The translations under genes were made by a program, and so were the position numbers. Shown here piece by piece: positions 46,067-56,365 of a stretch of 64,000 bases of DNA. Below the pieces are notes generated by a model. That model had not been told where the DNA came from. It worked only from the letters and a program-made list of their open reading frames with translations, and searched no databases. The stretch spans positions 91,782,001 through 91,846,000 of the forward strand of contig CM053148.1 in the NCBI GenBank assembly GCA_028571685.1, written 5' to 3'. This DNA is from Heterohyrax brucei (Eukaryota; Chordata; Mammalia; Hyracoidea; Procaviidae). Every line of letters begins with the position of its first letter. The stretch's first letter is position 1.

Positions 46067-46483
46067 AAAAAGAAATAGATAAGGGTGACCGTATTATCCT
46101 GCAATGATTTTATAATACAGCTTTCACCTGTTTACTTAAGGAAATGAAAAGGGCAACTCTAGTAATAGCTTCCTAAACATTGACAATACATACTAAACTA
46201 TTTTTACATGAGATAAAACTCACAAAGTTTGTAGAGTTTGCTTAAGAGAACAGAATCAACTGACAGTATAATTTGAAAAGTAAGACATAAAGCAAACAAG
46301 CCTTCTGTTGTCTGCTAAACCCCGAAGTGGGATTTCATTTCTTGCAGCCTTATTAATTTTAGAATTATATTTTGCCTTAGACAATTCTACCAAATACACT
46401 GTCAAAGAAAAGTAACCAGTGTTGCACCACAGATATAAAGAAAACGCATAAACGGCTTTCTACTTAAGACAAATCACATGTTA
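46067..46483. other. No recognised feature
   Basis: Plain sequence. Confidence 0.4.
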
Positions 46484-46490
46484 ATTCTGT

Positions 46491-47114
46491 TGCCGTAAAA
46501 CATAGATTTGAACCAGCTGCCACAAAGCCAATATTGAGACACAGGTGAGGTGGGGAGCAAGAGGGCTTTACTACACACTGGCATACAAGAGACAGAGGGG
46601 AATGAGCTCCTCCAGAAATCAGCGTACCCATTACAGACTGATCAGAGGATTTTATAGGGTCAGAGCTTAAGCTGGGTTGATTGGAAAAATGTCAACTCAT
46701 GAACTGAAGAATGTCAGTCTCACTTTCAGGTAGGTAGGGTGACCTACTGTGAGCATATTTTTGGAGTCCATCAGTGTCACCCTGGTTTTAGTCACGAGAT
46801 GGGCCCCCAATGTTTAGCTGTCTTGCTTCTAGTCTCATTAGTTGCTGTTAGATTTCTTGAAGAGAAATGTAAGGCATACGTTAATTTTAAACTTCATAAA
46901 TCATTTGGGAATAGGAGTAAGAGATCACTGAGAACAGGAAGGGAAAGAGGGGAATGGAATTATAAATCACAAAATCACCAGAGTATATGAAAGTGAACTC
47001 TGTAAACTGTAGAGAAACAGTGGTACAGTTTTCCAGGCAGCCTTTAGAATTCCTTTCTCAAACTGCCTCTATATTTGCTGTTCCTACAGTTTTTTTCTCA
47101 CACCGCCCCTTTCA
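46491..47114 (-). mobile_element. Probable solo LTR, antisense
   Basis: On the minus strand it begins TGAAAGGGGCGGTGTG and ends GTTTTACGGCA. The flanks carry the same seven bases, attctgt, at 46484-46490 and 47115-47121. Near the minus-strand 3' end, agtaaagccctcttgc resembles the polyadenylation signal and R/U5 start of an ERV1-like LTR. The length of 624 bases suits a solo LTR. A 7-base duplication is longer than the usual 4-6, so the exact ends may be off by one base. Confidence 0.68.
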
Positions 47115-47121
47115 ATTCTGT

Positions 47122-47659
47122 TATGCATATTGAATCAATACATACTTTTTTCTTAAATTATAAAGTTTCTGTATATTTTTTAATGTGCATGTGCTCAAAA
47201 TGCTTTCATTAAATCAGTATTTTCCTCAAATATTTAGGTTCTGAAGTATTTTGGTGGGTTTAAAATTCAAGACAACAAATTGTTATTGAAGAGATGTGTG
47301 TGAGATGGCTAATCTGAAAAACAACTTGATTCGGACAGTAGTGTTTATATACACACTAACAGATATTCAGTTAAGTGATGATGTTAGTGACTACTGGTGA
47401 ATGGTAATAAAAAACCAAAACAGCTTCAACAAAATATAAGGAAACAGTAATACATACCTAGCATATCTGCTAGTGTTTAAGAGATGGTGGAATAATAGAA
47501 GACTTACAAAAAATGAGAAGCTCTGAGCACAGACGTGTCAAATTTGGTGTTACTGGCAAGTTAAAATAAATTTTAATTTAAAATGGTAGCTGTGAAAATT
47601 GCATGTGTGAAAGGAGTGAATTACATGCTATGTACATGTACATCAATTAAGTTAAAAAG
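47122..47659. other. No recognised feature
   Basis: AT-rich; nothing recognised. Confidence 0.4.
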
Positions 47660-48080
47660 AAAATACGGTGCTAATTAGGCAAGATTAGAGAGAGTTGTGT
47701 TAAAGAGGCATGACACAATCTACAAGATTAGGCTGTTGTCTTCTTGAGTCAGTCTCTTTTGAGAAATAAAACAGAGAGGCAACAGAGATGGGAAGGACCT
47801 CATATCAACAAGAATGAGAGGAGGAGGGGAGCAAGTCTTTGGACTGGGGGTCTCTGTGCTGAGAAGGTCCTGGATCAGGGAAGATTGACAACAAGGACCT
47901 TTCCCCAGAGCTGAGAAAGAGAGAAGGTAAGGGAGAGGGTGGAGGGGAAGGAATGAGAGAGAGGAGGGGGAGGGAGAGACTTATCCTGGGGTTAGAACCC
48001 TGAATTCACACTTTTAGACTCGCAGACTAGGAAAGAATAAATTTCTCTTTGTTAAAGCCATCCATTTGTGGTATTTCTAG
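47660..48080 (+). mobile_element. LTR-A copy, 5'-truncated, with purine-rich expansion
   Basis: LTR-A blocks in order: gctaattaggcaagattagag, gtctttggactgggggtctctg, caaggacctttccccagagctg, then aggaaagaataaatttctctttg and catccatttgtggtatttct. A purine-only stretch at about 47918-47980 is expanded relative to the other copies. Confidence 0.78.
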
Positions 48081-48177
48081 CATGGAATTTTTGTAAGGAT
48101 TCATAGAACCAGAGTTGTGTCAAATATTATCTGCAGAAAATATATCTATTTTAGGTATTTATGTATGGGAATGTAAG

Positions 48178-48332
48178 GGAAACCCTGGTAGTGTAATGGT
48201 TAAGGGCTATGGCTGCTAATCAAACAGTTTTAGTTCAAATCCACCAGGTGCTCCTTGGAAATCCTATGGAGCAGTTCTACTCCATCCTATACAATGACTA
48301 TGATTCAGAATTGATTTCATGGCAATGGATAA
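48178..48332 (+). mobile_element. tRNA-Asn-type SINE, sense
   Basis: A complete head (gggaaaccctggtagtgtaatgg) and a diverged tail (gattcagaattgatttcatggc). Confidence 0.88.
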
Positions 48333-48489
48333 TTGGCTTATGCAATGTAATTACTAACTCACAAAGGGGCTATGCTAGTGTAGTAGTGATATTGTATAAA
48401 TGAAGGAACGAAAGATTTGTGATAGTGTGATATTAAAATTTTACTTGAAAGTATAAAAAAAAACTATTCTGTGTTAACAACAACAACAA

Positions 48490-48667
48490 AAAAAAAACTC
48501 TTGGCTGTGCAGTCAATGCTGATTCACAGTGACCTCGTGTATTGCAGATAAGCACTGCTCTGTAGGGTTTTCCTTGTTGCTTAAAACAAGGTTAAGGGTG
48601 AGTTCAAAGCCCACAGACATTTGGTTAGTAGTTGAGCTCAAACCATTTGCCCTACCAGGTACCTTAG
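48490..48667 (-). mobile_element. Long SINE variant, antisense
   Basis: It starts with (caa)n and A9, then tcttggctgtgcagtcaatgctg, gtagggttttccttg, and a head ending ggttagtagttgagctc ... ctaccaggtacc. The aacaacaac end is the RTE-like tail. Confidence 0.78.
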
Positions 48668-49149
48668 TCTTGTGTTAAACACTCACAAAGTAGGTGAGCT
48701 ATTATAAAATTGTTATACATATGTTAAGATAATCAGCAATTAACTTAGTATTCTCCCGGAATTTGAAGGAAAATTTGTACTTCAGCATTCCTCTGACACA
48801 CAGCCACATCTTAACAAAATATTAAGAAGCATGCCTGGATATGATTAAAACCATCCAAGCATATCATCGAACATCTTTGCTGCGATATAAGATTGAAAAA
48901 ATATAATGAGAAAAATTTCAAGTATAGTGCTTACTGAACAGTATGATGGCTCCAGCCAATATTATTTCTCATTCCAGAAATATCTGAAAGCCTCCTCTAT
49001 ACCACCTTTCCTAGGCACAACGATTACAGCAGGGAATAAAGTCATACCCTGTGCTTGGCTGGGTCCTCACAAGCTTACCTCCCAAGAGGTGACCTGTCGT
49101 ATGTGATGAATGCTATGAAGACAGATAAATGCAGGTTACGACAGGTGTG
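48668..49149. other. No recognised feature
   Basis: Plain sequence between a SINE and the second mariner element. Confidence 0.4.
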
Positions 49150-49151
49150 TA

Positions 49152-49708
49152 CAAAGTCTGACAAGTCCAGGAACTTAGTTTTTCTGAGTGCTACATACGT
49201 CATTACCGAATATCACTGCGATCACCTTAGAAGTACTCACCATGGGAAGTTATGCACCAATGCCTGCGCCTAGTCTACACTTCAAAGCAGTTTGGAAGCT
49301 CCTTCTGGAATGGCCATTGTGCATGGCGGCACACTGGCAAATTCACAAGCTTAGTTGTATAGCTGTCTGTGAAGGAGTTTTTAGCCAGTAAACAGGTAAC
49401 TGTATTGCAACACCCTCCCTACTAACCTGATCTGGCCCCCAGTGACTCTTTTCTTCACCCAGAGAAAAAGGAAATATTAAAAGGAAGAAATTTTGATGAC
49501 ACTCAGGACATCAAGGCTAATATGATGGCAGCTCTGATGACCATTCCAGAAAAGAGTCCTAAAGTTGCTTTGAAGGGTGGACTAGGCACAGGCATCAGTT
49601 CATAGCTTCTCAAGGGAAGTACTTCAAAGCTGACCATAGTGATACTCAGCAATGAAATATGTAGCACTTTTTCTAGGATGAGTTTGTGGACTTAATTGAC
49701 GGTCTTCA
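49152..49708 (+). mobile_element. Fold-back mariner element, copy 2
   Basis: Flanked by TA (49150-49151 and 49709-49710), the mariner target. The left arm (caaagtctgacaagtcc ... ctgcgcctagtctacac ... ctcct tctggaatggcc, to about 49315) is an inverted copy of the right arm (aagagtcctaaagttgc ... ggactaggcacaggcatc ... gtcttca). Between them lies only the transposase C-terminal region: gaaggagtttttagccag, the PDL..ND box region around 49420, and aggaaatattaaaagg. The catalytic N-terminal half is absent, so the element could not move on its own. Confidence 0.85.
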
Positions 49709-49895
49709 TAGAGTTAAAAAATAGCTATTTTGTAAGGCAAATTTGAGCAGATGAAAGAAATTAAAGAAGGAATATCTTGAAAGAGGGTTGTTGGCAGGGG
49801 AGACAGAATTCATACGTAGTGAGGCAATGTGTATTTTGCAAACACAAAGAAGCTGTGTATCTAACGAGGGATGTTTAAGGGAGTTTTAAACATGC

Positions 49896-50063
49896 AAAGG
49901 AGCTTGGAAGGGCGGTGGTTAAGAGCTCAGCTGCTAAACAAAAGTACCACAGTTCCGATTCATGAGCTACCCTCTGGAAACTCAATGAGGCATGTCAACT
50001 CTATCTGTAGGATTGCTGAGAGTTTGAATCTATTCAACAGAAATGGCTTTGGTTTGGGGGTTA
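49896..50063 (+). mobile_element. tRNA-Asn-type SINE, sense
   Basis: Head gggcggtggttaagagctcagc and tail ggctttggtttggggg. The tail stem is poor (gagtttgaatctattcaac). Confidence 0.85.
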
Positions 50064-50161
50064 TATGGCTTCAATTGCCAAAACCAAAACAGTATATTAT
50101 TTTCCTATATTTCATCCTTTGTTGGAAGTAAACAAGAGATAAAATACAGTGAAAAAATATA

Positions 50162-50257
50162 GTGGTTGTTGTGTGCTATCAAGTCGATTTTGACTCGTAG
50201 TACCCCATATGACAGACTAAAACTACCCCATAGGCTTTTTCAGGTTGTCATTGCCAC
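50162..50257 (-). mobile_element. SINE tail half, antisense
   Basis: Tail gttgtgtgctatcaagtcgattttgactc plus the middle block; the head is missing. Confidence 0.78.
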
Positions 50258-50456
50258 TGAAGGAGTCCTGGAGACATAGAGACCAAGGGTTCAGCTGCGA
50301 ACCAAAAGGTGGCTGGTTCTAAACCACCAACTATGGAGAAAAACATACCATCAGATTCCATGAAGGGTTACAGCCTGAAAAACACAATGAAGCATTTCTA
50401 CTTTGACTTGTGGAGTTGCTATGAGTTGGAATCAACTTGGGTATAACAGGTTTTAT
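50258..50456 (+). mobile_element. Long SINE variant, sense
   Basis: Head gaaggagtcctggagacatag, gaaccaaaaggtggctgg, then the long-variant middle (gattccatgaagggttacagcctg) and tail gagttggaatcaacttggg. It directly follows an antisense SINE half, giving a head-to-head arrangement. Confidence 0.82.
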
Positions 50457-50582
50457 ACATATATATATGTGTATATATACATATGTAAATACACCTACAC
50501 ACACATGTATGTGTGTATATACATATGTATATGTATGTATATATATGTGTGTGTGTGTGTGTGTGTATGTACACACACATAG
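50456..50582. repeat. Alternating TA/TG microsatellite
   Basis: About 125 bases of purine-pyrimidine alternation: tatatatatgtg, acacacacatg, gtatatgtatgtat, (tg)8 and acacacaca. Long frames on both strands here are products of the repeat. The tract contains its own reverse complements and could form hairpins. Confidence 0.93.
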
Positions 50583-50599
50583 AGAAAGAGTCCAGGTGA

Positions 50600-50786
50600 T
50601 TCAAATGATTCAGTGCTAGCCTGCCAACTGGTAGGCTGTATCTTGAGAGCTGCCTTCAAAAAAAGATTTAGACTGACGATCTACTTAAAAAAGGTCACAG
50701 TCTTGAGAAGCCTCTAAGAGCACTACTACCCTGCACACTTCAGACTGCCATCAGTAAGAACTGACTCAAAGGCAGCTGGTTTTACC
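50600..50786 (+). mobile_element. Long SINE variant, sense, old
   Basis: Degraded head (gattcagtgctagcctgcc), middle (gatttagactgacgatctac) and tail (gtaagaactgactcaaaggcagc). Confidence 0.68.
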
Positions 50787-50920
50787 TGTACAAAAAATGT
50801 ATTTATTGAATATTTATATCTATGTTATTCAGAAAGCCTAGGATTGCTGGTAGTAAAATGGTATGTGCTTCAAAGCTAACTGAAAGCTTTTCCAGTTGAA
50901 CTTGCCTTCCCTTCCACAGG

Positions 50921-51100
50921 AAAACTTAAGTGGTGTAGTGGTTAATGGTTAAGTGCTACAGCTAGTAACCAAAAGCTTGGCAGGCAGTTCAAATTCACCA
51001 GACCCTCCTTGGAAAACCAGCAGCAGATCTACTCTGTCTTACAGGGTTGCTATGAGTCAAAATCAACTTGACGGCAATGGGTTTGGTCTTGTTTTGGGTT
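50921..51100 (+). mobile_element. tRNA-Asn-type SINE, sense, with small A-box duplication
   Basis: The A-box segment reads gtggtgtagtggttaatggttaagtg, with ggttaa repeated. Tail gagtcaaaatcaacttgacggc and T/G end follow. Confidence 0.88.
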
Positions 51101-51232
51101 GCCCTTCCACAGAAGAAACAAAGCCTTCCAATCTGCTCCTGTAGAGATTGTAGCCCAGGAAATCCTATGCGGCAGCTCTCTGTATCCTTCACAGTTGCTG
51201 TGAGTTGAAATCACCTTGATGGTACACAACAA
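51101..51232 (+). mobile_element. Long SINE variant, 5'-truncated, sense
   Basis: Middle and tail only: ccaatctgctcctgtagagattgtagccc, gttgctgtgagttgaaatcacc, and an acacaacaa end. It sits directly behind the previous SINE. Confidence 0.78.
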
Positions 51233-53124
51233 GTAGCCCCAAAGTTACTGATCATTTACAACAGATGCTTATACAGCATTTGATTTGGCCACACATTTTA
51301 TGAAGACAGAGTTTTTCAGACAGAGAGTTTTCAAAATCTCATTGCTAATTTTGTAAATCAGGTTATGCACTAAAAGCTGTCTACAGTACTAATATGAACA
51401 AGTGAATATGCTGTTTTCCACTTTATTGTTTACCTTTAATGTTGTGGAACAACTGCAATGTCAATATGTAAGAATTCATAAAATACCATTAGTAGTGATT
51501 TCCAGAAGTTTACTTCCTACTCTCCTACTCCATATCCTATATCACCCAAGAATAAAGCAGAGTTAGTGAATACAAGGTTTTTTCCCCAATATTCTTTACT
51601 GTGAAACTGAACATGAATGTTTTTGTCAGGCAGACATCTCATCGTAGTTCTGTTTGTTCTTTAACTTGTTTTGATTTTAAAGCTATCACATTACATGTGA
51701 CAGGAAGGTATATCTTGAAACATTAGCAATTATTTTTTCTCCAGGGTATACTTTTCTTCCTTGTTCCATTTCTATTTCAGTTAATTAGGCTATTTTGAGC
51801 TTCCTTTCATACAGAAAATATGTGACAATAGAAATTAAAAGACACTGAAGCAAGTTATAAATTATATTTTGCTTTTTTAGAAACTGAAACTCTTTCAGCA
51901 GAACAAAAGACCACTTTTGACAAAATATTCAGAACGGTAAAATAATCAGTTGAGCAAGACTGCTCCGTGAACTCACCTCTCTGTCTTGCTACCCTTGAAG
52001 ACAAGAGATGAACCCAGAAAGAACTGGATTAAGAGTTAGAAGTAGAGCTGATGTCTAGACATGTGGTCCTGGGCAAATAGACTTTTGAATTCCATCCTGT
52101 CCTGAAAGTATACAAATGATCTTCTTGTCTTCCAGACAGATGTAGAGAACTAAAAAGTTATTGGATTTAAAAAGCAATCTAACAGAGACCATATCTATGC
52201 TAGCATCCATACAGAACCCTAAGAAAAATGAGAATTGTGTTATTACCTGAATTGAAGTTTCAATACTCTAGTGAAATAAGGGCTTGAAACAGTAGTAAAA
52301 TTTTTTTAAGAATGAAAGTAAGAAAATTATATTTTTATTACTTGAGCCTTTGCACTAAGAGCATACCTTCTACATTCATCTCTTGTTTCTTCTAAGTGAA
52401 CTTGAATTCTATTATGTTATTTGATTATTTACTTAAGTTGTGTAAGCTCAAGTATTACACCATTTTTTGACTTCAGTTCAGGCTAGTCACAGTGATACAG
52501 TTCATTGCATTTAACCAGCTCACAAGTAACTAGTAACAGCATCTTTGGGAGAATCACTGTAGTACAGAATAGATAAGAACTTAGAGGAAGCAGAAAAATA
52601 CAGTGAAAAAGATATTTCTATTCAGACCACAGATAAATGAATATTATTTTTCCTGTATTTTGGAACAATAATGAAGAGTTCTTTATTAGAAATAACTAGT
52701 GGTTAACAGTGAATCTCATGTTTTCTCACTATCCATGAATCTTTGGTAGAGTAAGTTGTTAGCTGGCAAGTGGTCTGAAATCTCTTGTACCCCAGATTCT
52801 TCACTTGTGTATATGTCAGCATTTTTTCTAATAACAAAGCCCTATATTTTCTCTGAGGAACACTCTCTTCAACACTTTGACTACAATGACAACAATTCTA
52901 TCCAACTTAAGAAAGAAAAAAAAAATTGTGACTCAACAGTGGCCAACCAGAGCAATGAATTTCATTCAACATAGAGATTCAGTTAACAATAGAATTATGA
53001 CATAGTTTGAAATGCTGTGAGTAGAATTTAAAACTATTGTTCAAACACTAGTTTAAGAATATAGTATGTTTATTAGATCTTCACTAATAATGATTACTAT
53101 ATAGCATCTTAATTTTCTGTGCAT
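51233..53124. other. 1.9 kb repeat-poor stretch
   Basis: No repeat family, gene or RNA recognised; AT-rich. A 72-codon frame at 52756-52974 has no domain. Confidence 0.5.
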
Positions 53125-53255
53125 TGGTTTCTTTATAAAATAAGGAATACTAATTTACACTTCATAAAATCATTGTAACTATGGAGCGAGTCAATTCATC
53201 CAAAATCCGTGGAAGAGTACTTGGCACAGTATGAAGATCCAAAAGGTGACAATTG
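53125..53255 (+). mobile_element. Possible MIR fragment
   Basis: ggtttctttataaaataagg followed by cataaaatcattgtaac and agagtacttggcacagtatg keeps the order of MIR 3' blocks. Divergence is high. Confidence 0.45.
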
Positions 53256-53467
53256 TGATGGTGTCTCTAAAAAGTAAGCCAAGAGGAGTTGGCAGCCGAC
53301 ATGATACCGTGTAGATTTTTGACAGTGAATCCAAAGCAGAGGTGAATGAAACTGAGAATTAGAGAGCAGTTTTTCCCAGGGCTTTATGGAAATCTACTTT
53401 ATGTCTGCTTTAAGTCTACTGGTTGTGATTGAAGAGTGACAATAGATTCCATCTACCTTTTTCTGTC

Positions 53468-53598
53468 TTGGAAGGCAGCCTGGTGACCTGCTTCCTAAGG
53501 ATCACCGCCTTGGAAAGCCAATGGAAAATTTCTGCTCCCCACACCAGGGTCACTACAAAGCAGAACTGACTGGGCAGTAATTAACAATAACAACCACC
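53468..53598 (+). mobile_element. Long SINE variant, 5'-truncated, sense
   Basis: cttggaaggcagcctggtgacctgc, ccaatggaaaatttctgc and an RTE-like tail ending taattaacaataacaacc. Confidence 0.72.
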
Positions 53599-54081
53599 GT
53601 TTTCTAAAGTACTTTTGCTTTAAGTCTTCTTTTTCTTGTGTCTAACAACACTAAAGCTAAGACACAAATTGATAATGATCGTTCTGATAATTCAGAATCA
53701 GCTGAACCAAAGTAGCATGAATGCAAGTAACAACCATCCTGGACCAGAACATTGAAAGTAGGGTACTACAGCTGCTCTGGCTTCTGTCTTGAAAGTTGCA
53801 TCATGTACCACTCTTTGCTGCCTAGCAAACAGCTCTCGTATCTAAGTAGACAACGGTAACATGTGTTTCTTGCTCATCTGATGTATTGATGGTCACAGAT
53901 GAGCTGTGACTTAGTTCAGTTCAAGTTTTCTCAGACAGTCTCTACCCCAGGACTCAGGATGAGGATCCACTTGTATAAGAAAAATGCACACTTCTGTAGC
54001 CAAGGGAACGAGCAAAATAGTAAATCGTGAATTTCCACCTCTGTCTTTTTCTCTGATATGGTATATAACATATACACTGCA
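53599..54081. other. No recognised feature
   Basis: Plain sequence up to the third mariner element. Confidence 0.4.
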
Positions 54082-54083
54082 TA

Positions 54084-54658
54084 TGAAGGGTCTGAAGATT
54101 AAGTCTGTGAACTTAATTGTTCTAAGTGCTACATATCTCATTGCTGACTATCACTCTGGACACTTTTGAAGTATTCCCCTTGGGAAACTAGGCACTGACT
54201 CCAGTGCCTAGTCCACCTTCAAAGCAATTTTGGAACTCTTTCTGGAATGGCTATTGCACACGGTGGCAAGGTGGCAGTTTCGCAAACTTAATAGTATAGT
54301 TGTTGCTGAAGGAGTTTTTAGCCAGTAAACAAATAACTGTATGGGAACACCCTCCCTCCTCACCTGATCTGGCCTCCAATGACTGTTTTCTTTACCCAAA
54401 GATAAAGGAAATATTGAAAAGAAGACATTGTGATGACATTAAGAACATCAAGGGTAATACAACGACAGCTCTGATGACCATTACAGAAAAAGAGTTCTAA
54501 AACTGCCTAGAAGGGTAGACTAGGTGCTGGCATCAGTGTATAGCTTCCCAAGGAGAGTACTTTGAAGGATACGACGGCACTTGGCATAGCGATATTCAGC
54601 AGTGAGTTAGGAAGGGGTTCTTATGGGATGAGTTCACGAACTTTATTGACAGTCCTCC
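54084..54658 (+). mobile_element. Fold-back mariner element, copy 3
   Basis: The best-preserved copy. TA flanks at 54082-54083 and 54659-54660. The left arm (from gtctgaagattaagtctgtg to tttctggaatggc near 54251) reads as the inverted form of the right arm (tgaccattacagaaaaag, from about 54473, to attgacagtcc). The centre is the transposase C-terminus. The open frame at 54300-54500 contains HPPSSPDLASNDCFLYP, the region of the third catalytic aspartate of mariner (D,D34D) enzymes, then KEILKRRHCDDI. The first two catalytic aspartates are not encoded. Confidence 0.87.
54300..54500 (+). pseudogene. Mariner transposase C-terminal remnant
   Basis: A 66-codon frame covering the last part of a mariner transposase, from the region before the third catalytic aspartate to the TITEKEF segment. 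The rest of the C-terminus continues in another frame. Confidence 0.83.
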
Positions 54659-54660
54659 TA

Positions 54661-55479
54661 AATCACAGTGGCTCAAATCTCATTGGCTAAAGGATAACTC
54701 TGACTAAGCCATCACCAATGGGGTAGGGAAATATAATCATGCACATGAAGCACGGTGAACCACGTGGCAGTAGTGGCGGTGCTGTGTATAACACCCTAGA
54801 GAGGGATGAAGTGGTGAATACTGGAACACAGTAACACCTGGTATGTGAAGCCCCTTGTCAGGAGAAAACAAACAAACAAATGGTATTTTCAGTGATAATG
54901 CTTTATTCTTTCAGTTTCAATAATACTATATAGTAAAGATGACACCCCTCTTGAAGACACACAATGTTTCTGGAAAGTTCTTTCTACGGTTGCATGAAAC
55001 GTGAAATGGAGGAGAGCATGAGTTTTTAAATTGAGACTGGTTTACAGTGTAGTAGTGAAGTACGAAGGGGGAAGGTACAAAACACGCAATACACTGGGCT
55101 GTAGAGGAAAGCTTACTTTATGTTTTCATGTTTCTCTTTTAGTGTATTTTTACTTTGAAGCAGAAACATTCTTTCTCTGTTTTAAAGAGGCAGCTGTGAG
55201 CCTCTTAAATTTGCTACCCTAGCCTCATTATGAATTGTTCACAAGTAGAAATCCCATTAAGATAAACCTTTTGGGATAATTATTCTTAGAGTTAATAGTT
55301 ATTGACCATTTAACACACCTAGTAAATGATGGATCTGAGATTCAGGCTTAGCAGGATGGCTCTTGAATTTAAATTCTTAACCAATGAATATAATTCTACT
55401 TTTTAGAATGAAAAAACAAAGTCACAACTAGTTACTACATTTCTAAAATCCTCACACAATTACCAGATTCAAATACTGT
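54661..55479. other. No recognised feature
   Basis: The patch 54680-54860 is GC-richer and unassigned. The remainder is plain. Confidence 0.4.
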
Positions 55480-55790
55480 ACAGTCAAAGTTGTTGGCTGC
55501 AGTCTAGTTGGTGCTGAATCACAGGGACCACATGTATAACAAGGCAAAATGCTAACTGGTCCTGCACCATCTTCGTGGTTGGTTATGGATCAGACCAATG
55601 AAATCCATAAGGTTTTCAGAAACAGATCACCAGCCCTTTCTTCCTAGTCTGCAAGCTCCATTGACATCTGTTCATCATCATGGCAAGCCATAAACTTCCA
55701 CTGACAGCCAGATGGTGACTGCTTTTGAAGAGCATTGGTTGGAAATCAAAACCAGGTGAGAAGTCTACTACTGGACTGCAGTTATCCCTT
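55480..55790 (-). mobile_element. tRNA-Gly-type long SINE, antisense, best copy
   Basis: The clearest copy of the family. On the minus strand, the head with B box (cctggttttgatttcc) near 55735-55765 leads into cactgtcagtggaagtttatggc-type sequence. Then comes the block shared with the RTE leader (gcttgcagactaggaag, cagaaaaccttatgg). It ends with the RTE 3' end (gatggtgcaggaccag ... ccaactagactgcagcc, aac). Its two RTE parts lie about 2 kb or more apart in a full RTE. Confidence 0.8.
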
Positions 55791-56044
55791 TATTGTACTG
55801 TTTCAAGAAAATGGGGAGAGAAAGAAAACTGAGTAACTTCTCTCCCATTCTTTCACCACAAGAGTTAAAATAAGAACCGCTTCTGTGCCCATCCGCTCCC
55901 TTCAGTCTTCACACCACATTCGTTAGGATTGAAGAACATGCTGTCGGAGCTCCAGCAGGGCTGACCACACTCCAGTCGCCTCACGCTCATGTGACGAAGT
56001 CACGAGGGTGCCACAGAGCTGTTTTTGCTCACAATAAATTCTCC

Positions 56045-56365
56045 TCTCTGTTGAATGTACTGTGAATGGCCAAAAGAACAAATGGATCTGTTCTGGAAGA
56101 AGTACAACCAGAGTGCTCCTTCAGAGCAAATATAGCAAGACTGCATCTCACATACTTGGACATGTGGTCAGGAGGGATCAGTCCCTGGAAAAGGACGTCA
56201 CACTTGATTGAGTGGAGGGTCAGGAAAAGAGGAAGACCCTCAACAAGATGGATTGACAAAGTGGCTGCAACAACGGGCTTAAGGATAAAAGTGATTATGA
56301 CCATGGCGGTGATTTGTTCTGTTGTGCACAGGGCGATGCACAGCTTCTGACGACAACAGCAACAT
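56045..56365 (+). mobile_element. RTE LINE 3' end, sense
   Basis: The only sense RTE 3' end in the window: atggccaaaagaacaaatgg, gaagaagtacaaccagagtg, ccctcaacaagatggattgac, and an end reading cttctgacgacaacagcaac. The frame at 56066-56350 contains LEEVQPECSF and GRPSTRWIDKVAATTGL of the RTE C-terminus. It is 5'-truncated. Confidence 0.88.

Noticed and set aside
50331-50619. Open frames on both strands rich in Tyr, Ile, His and Thr
   Set aside because: Translation of the TA/TG microsatellite in several frames.
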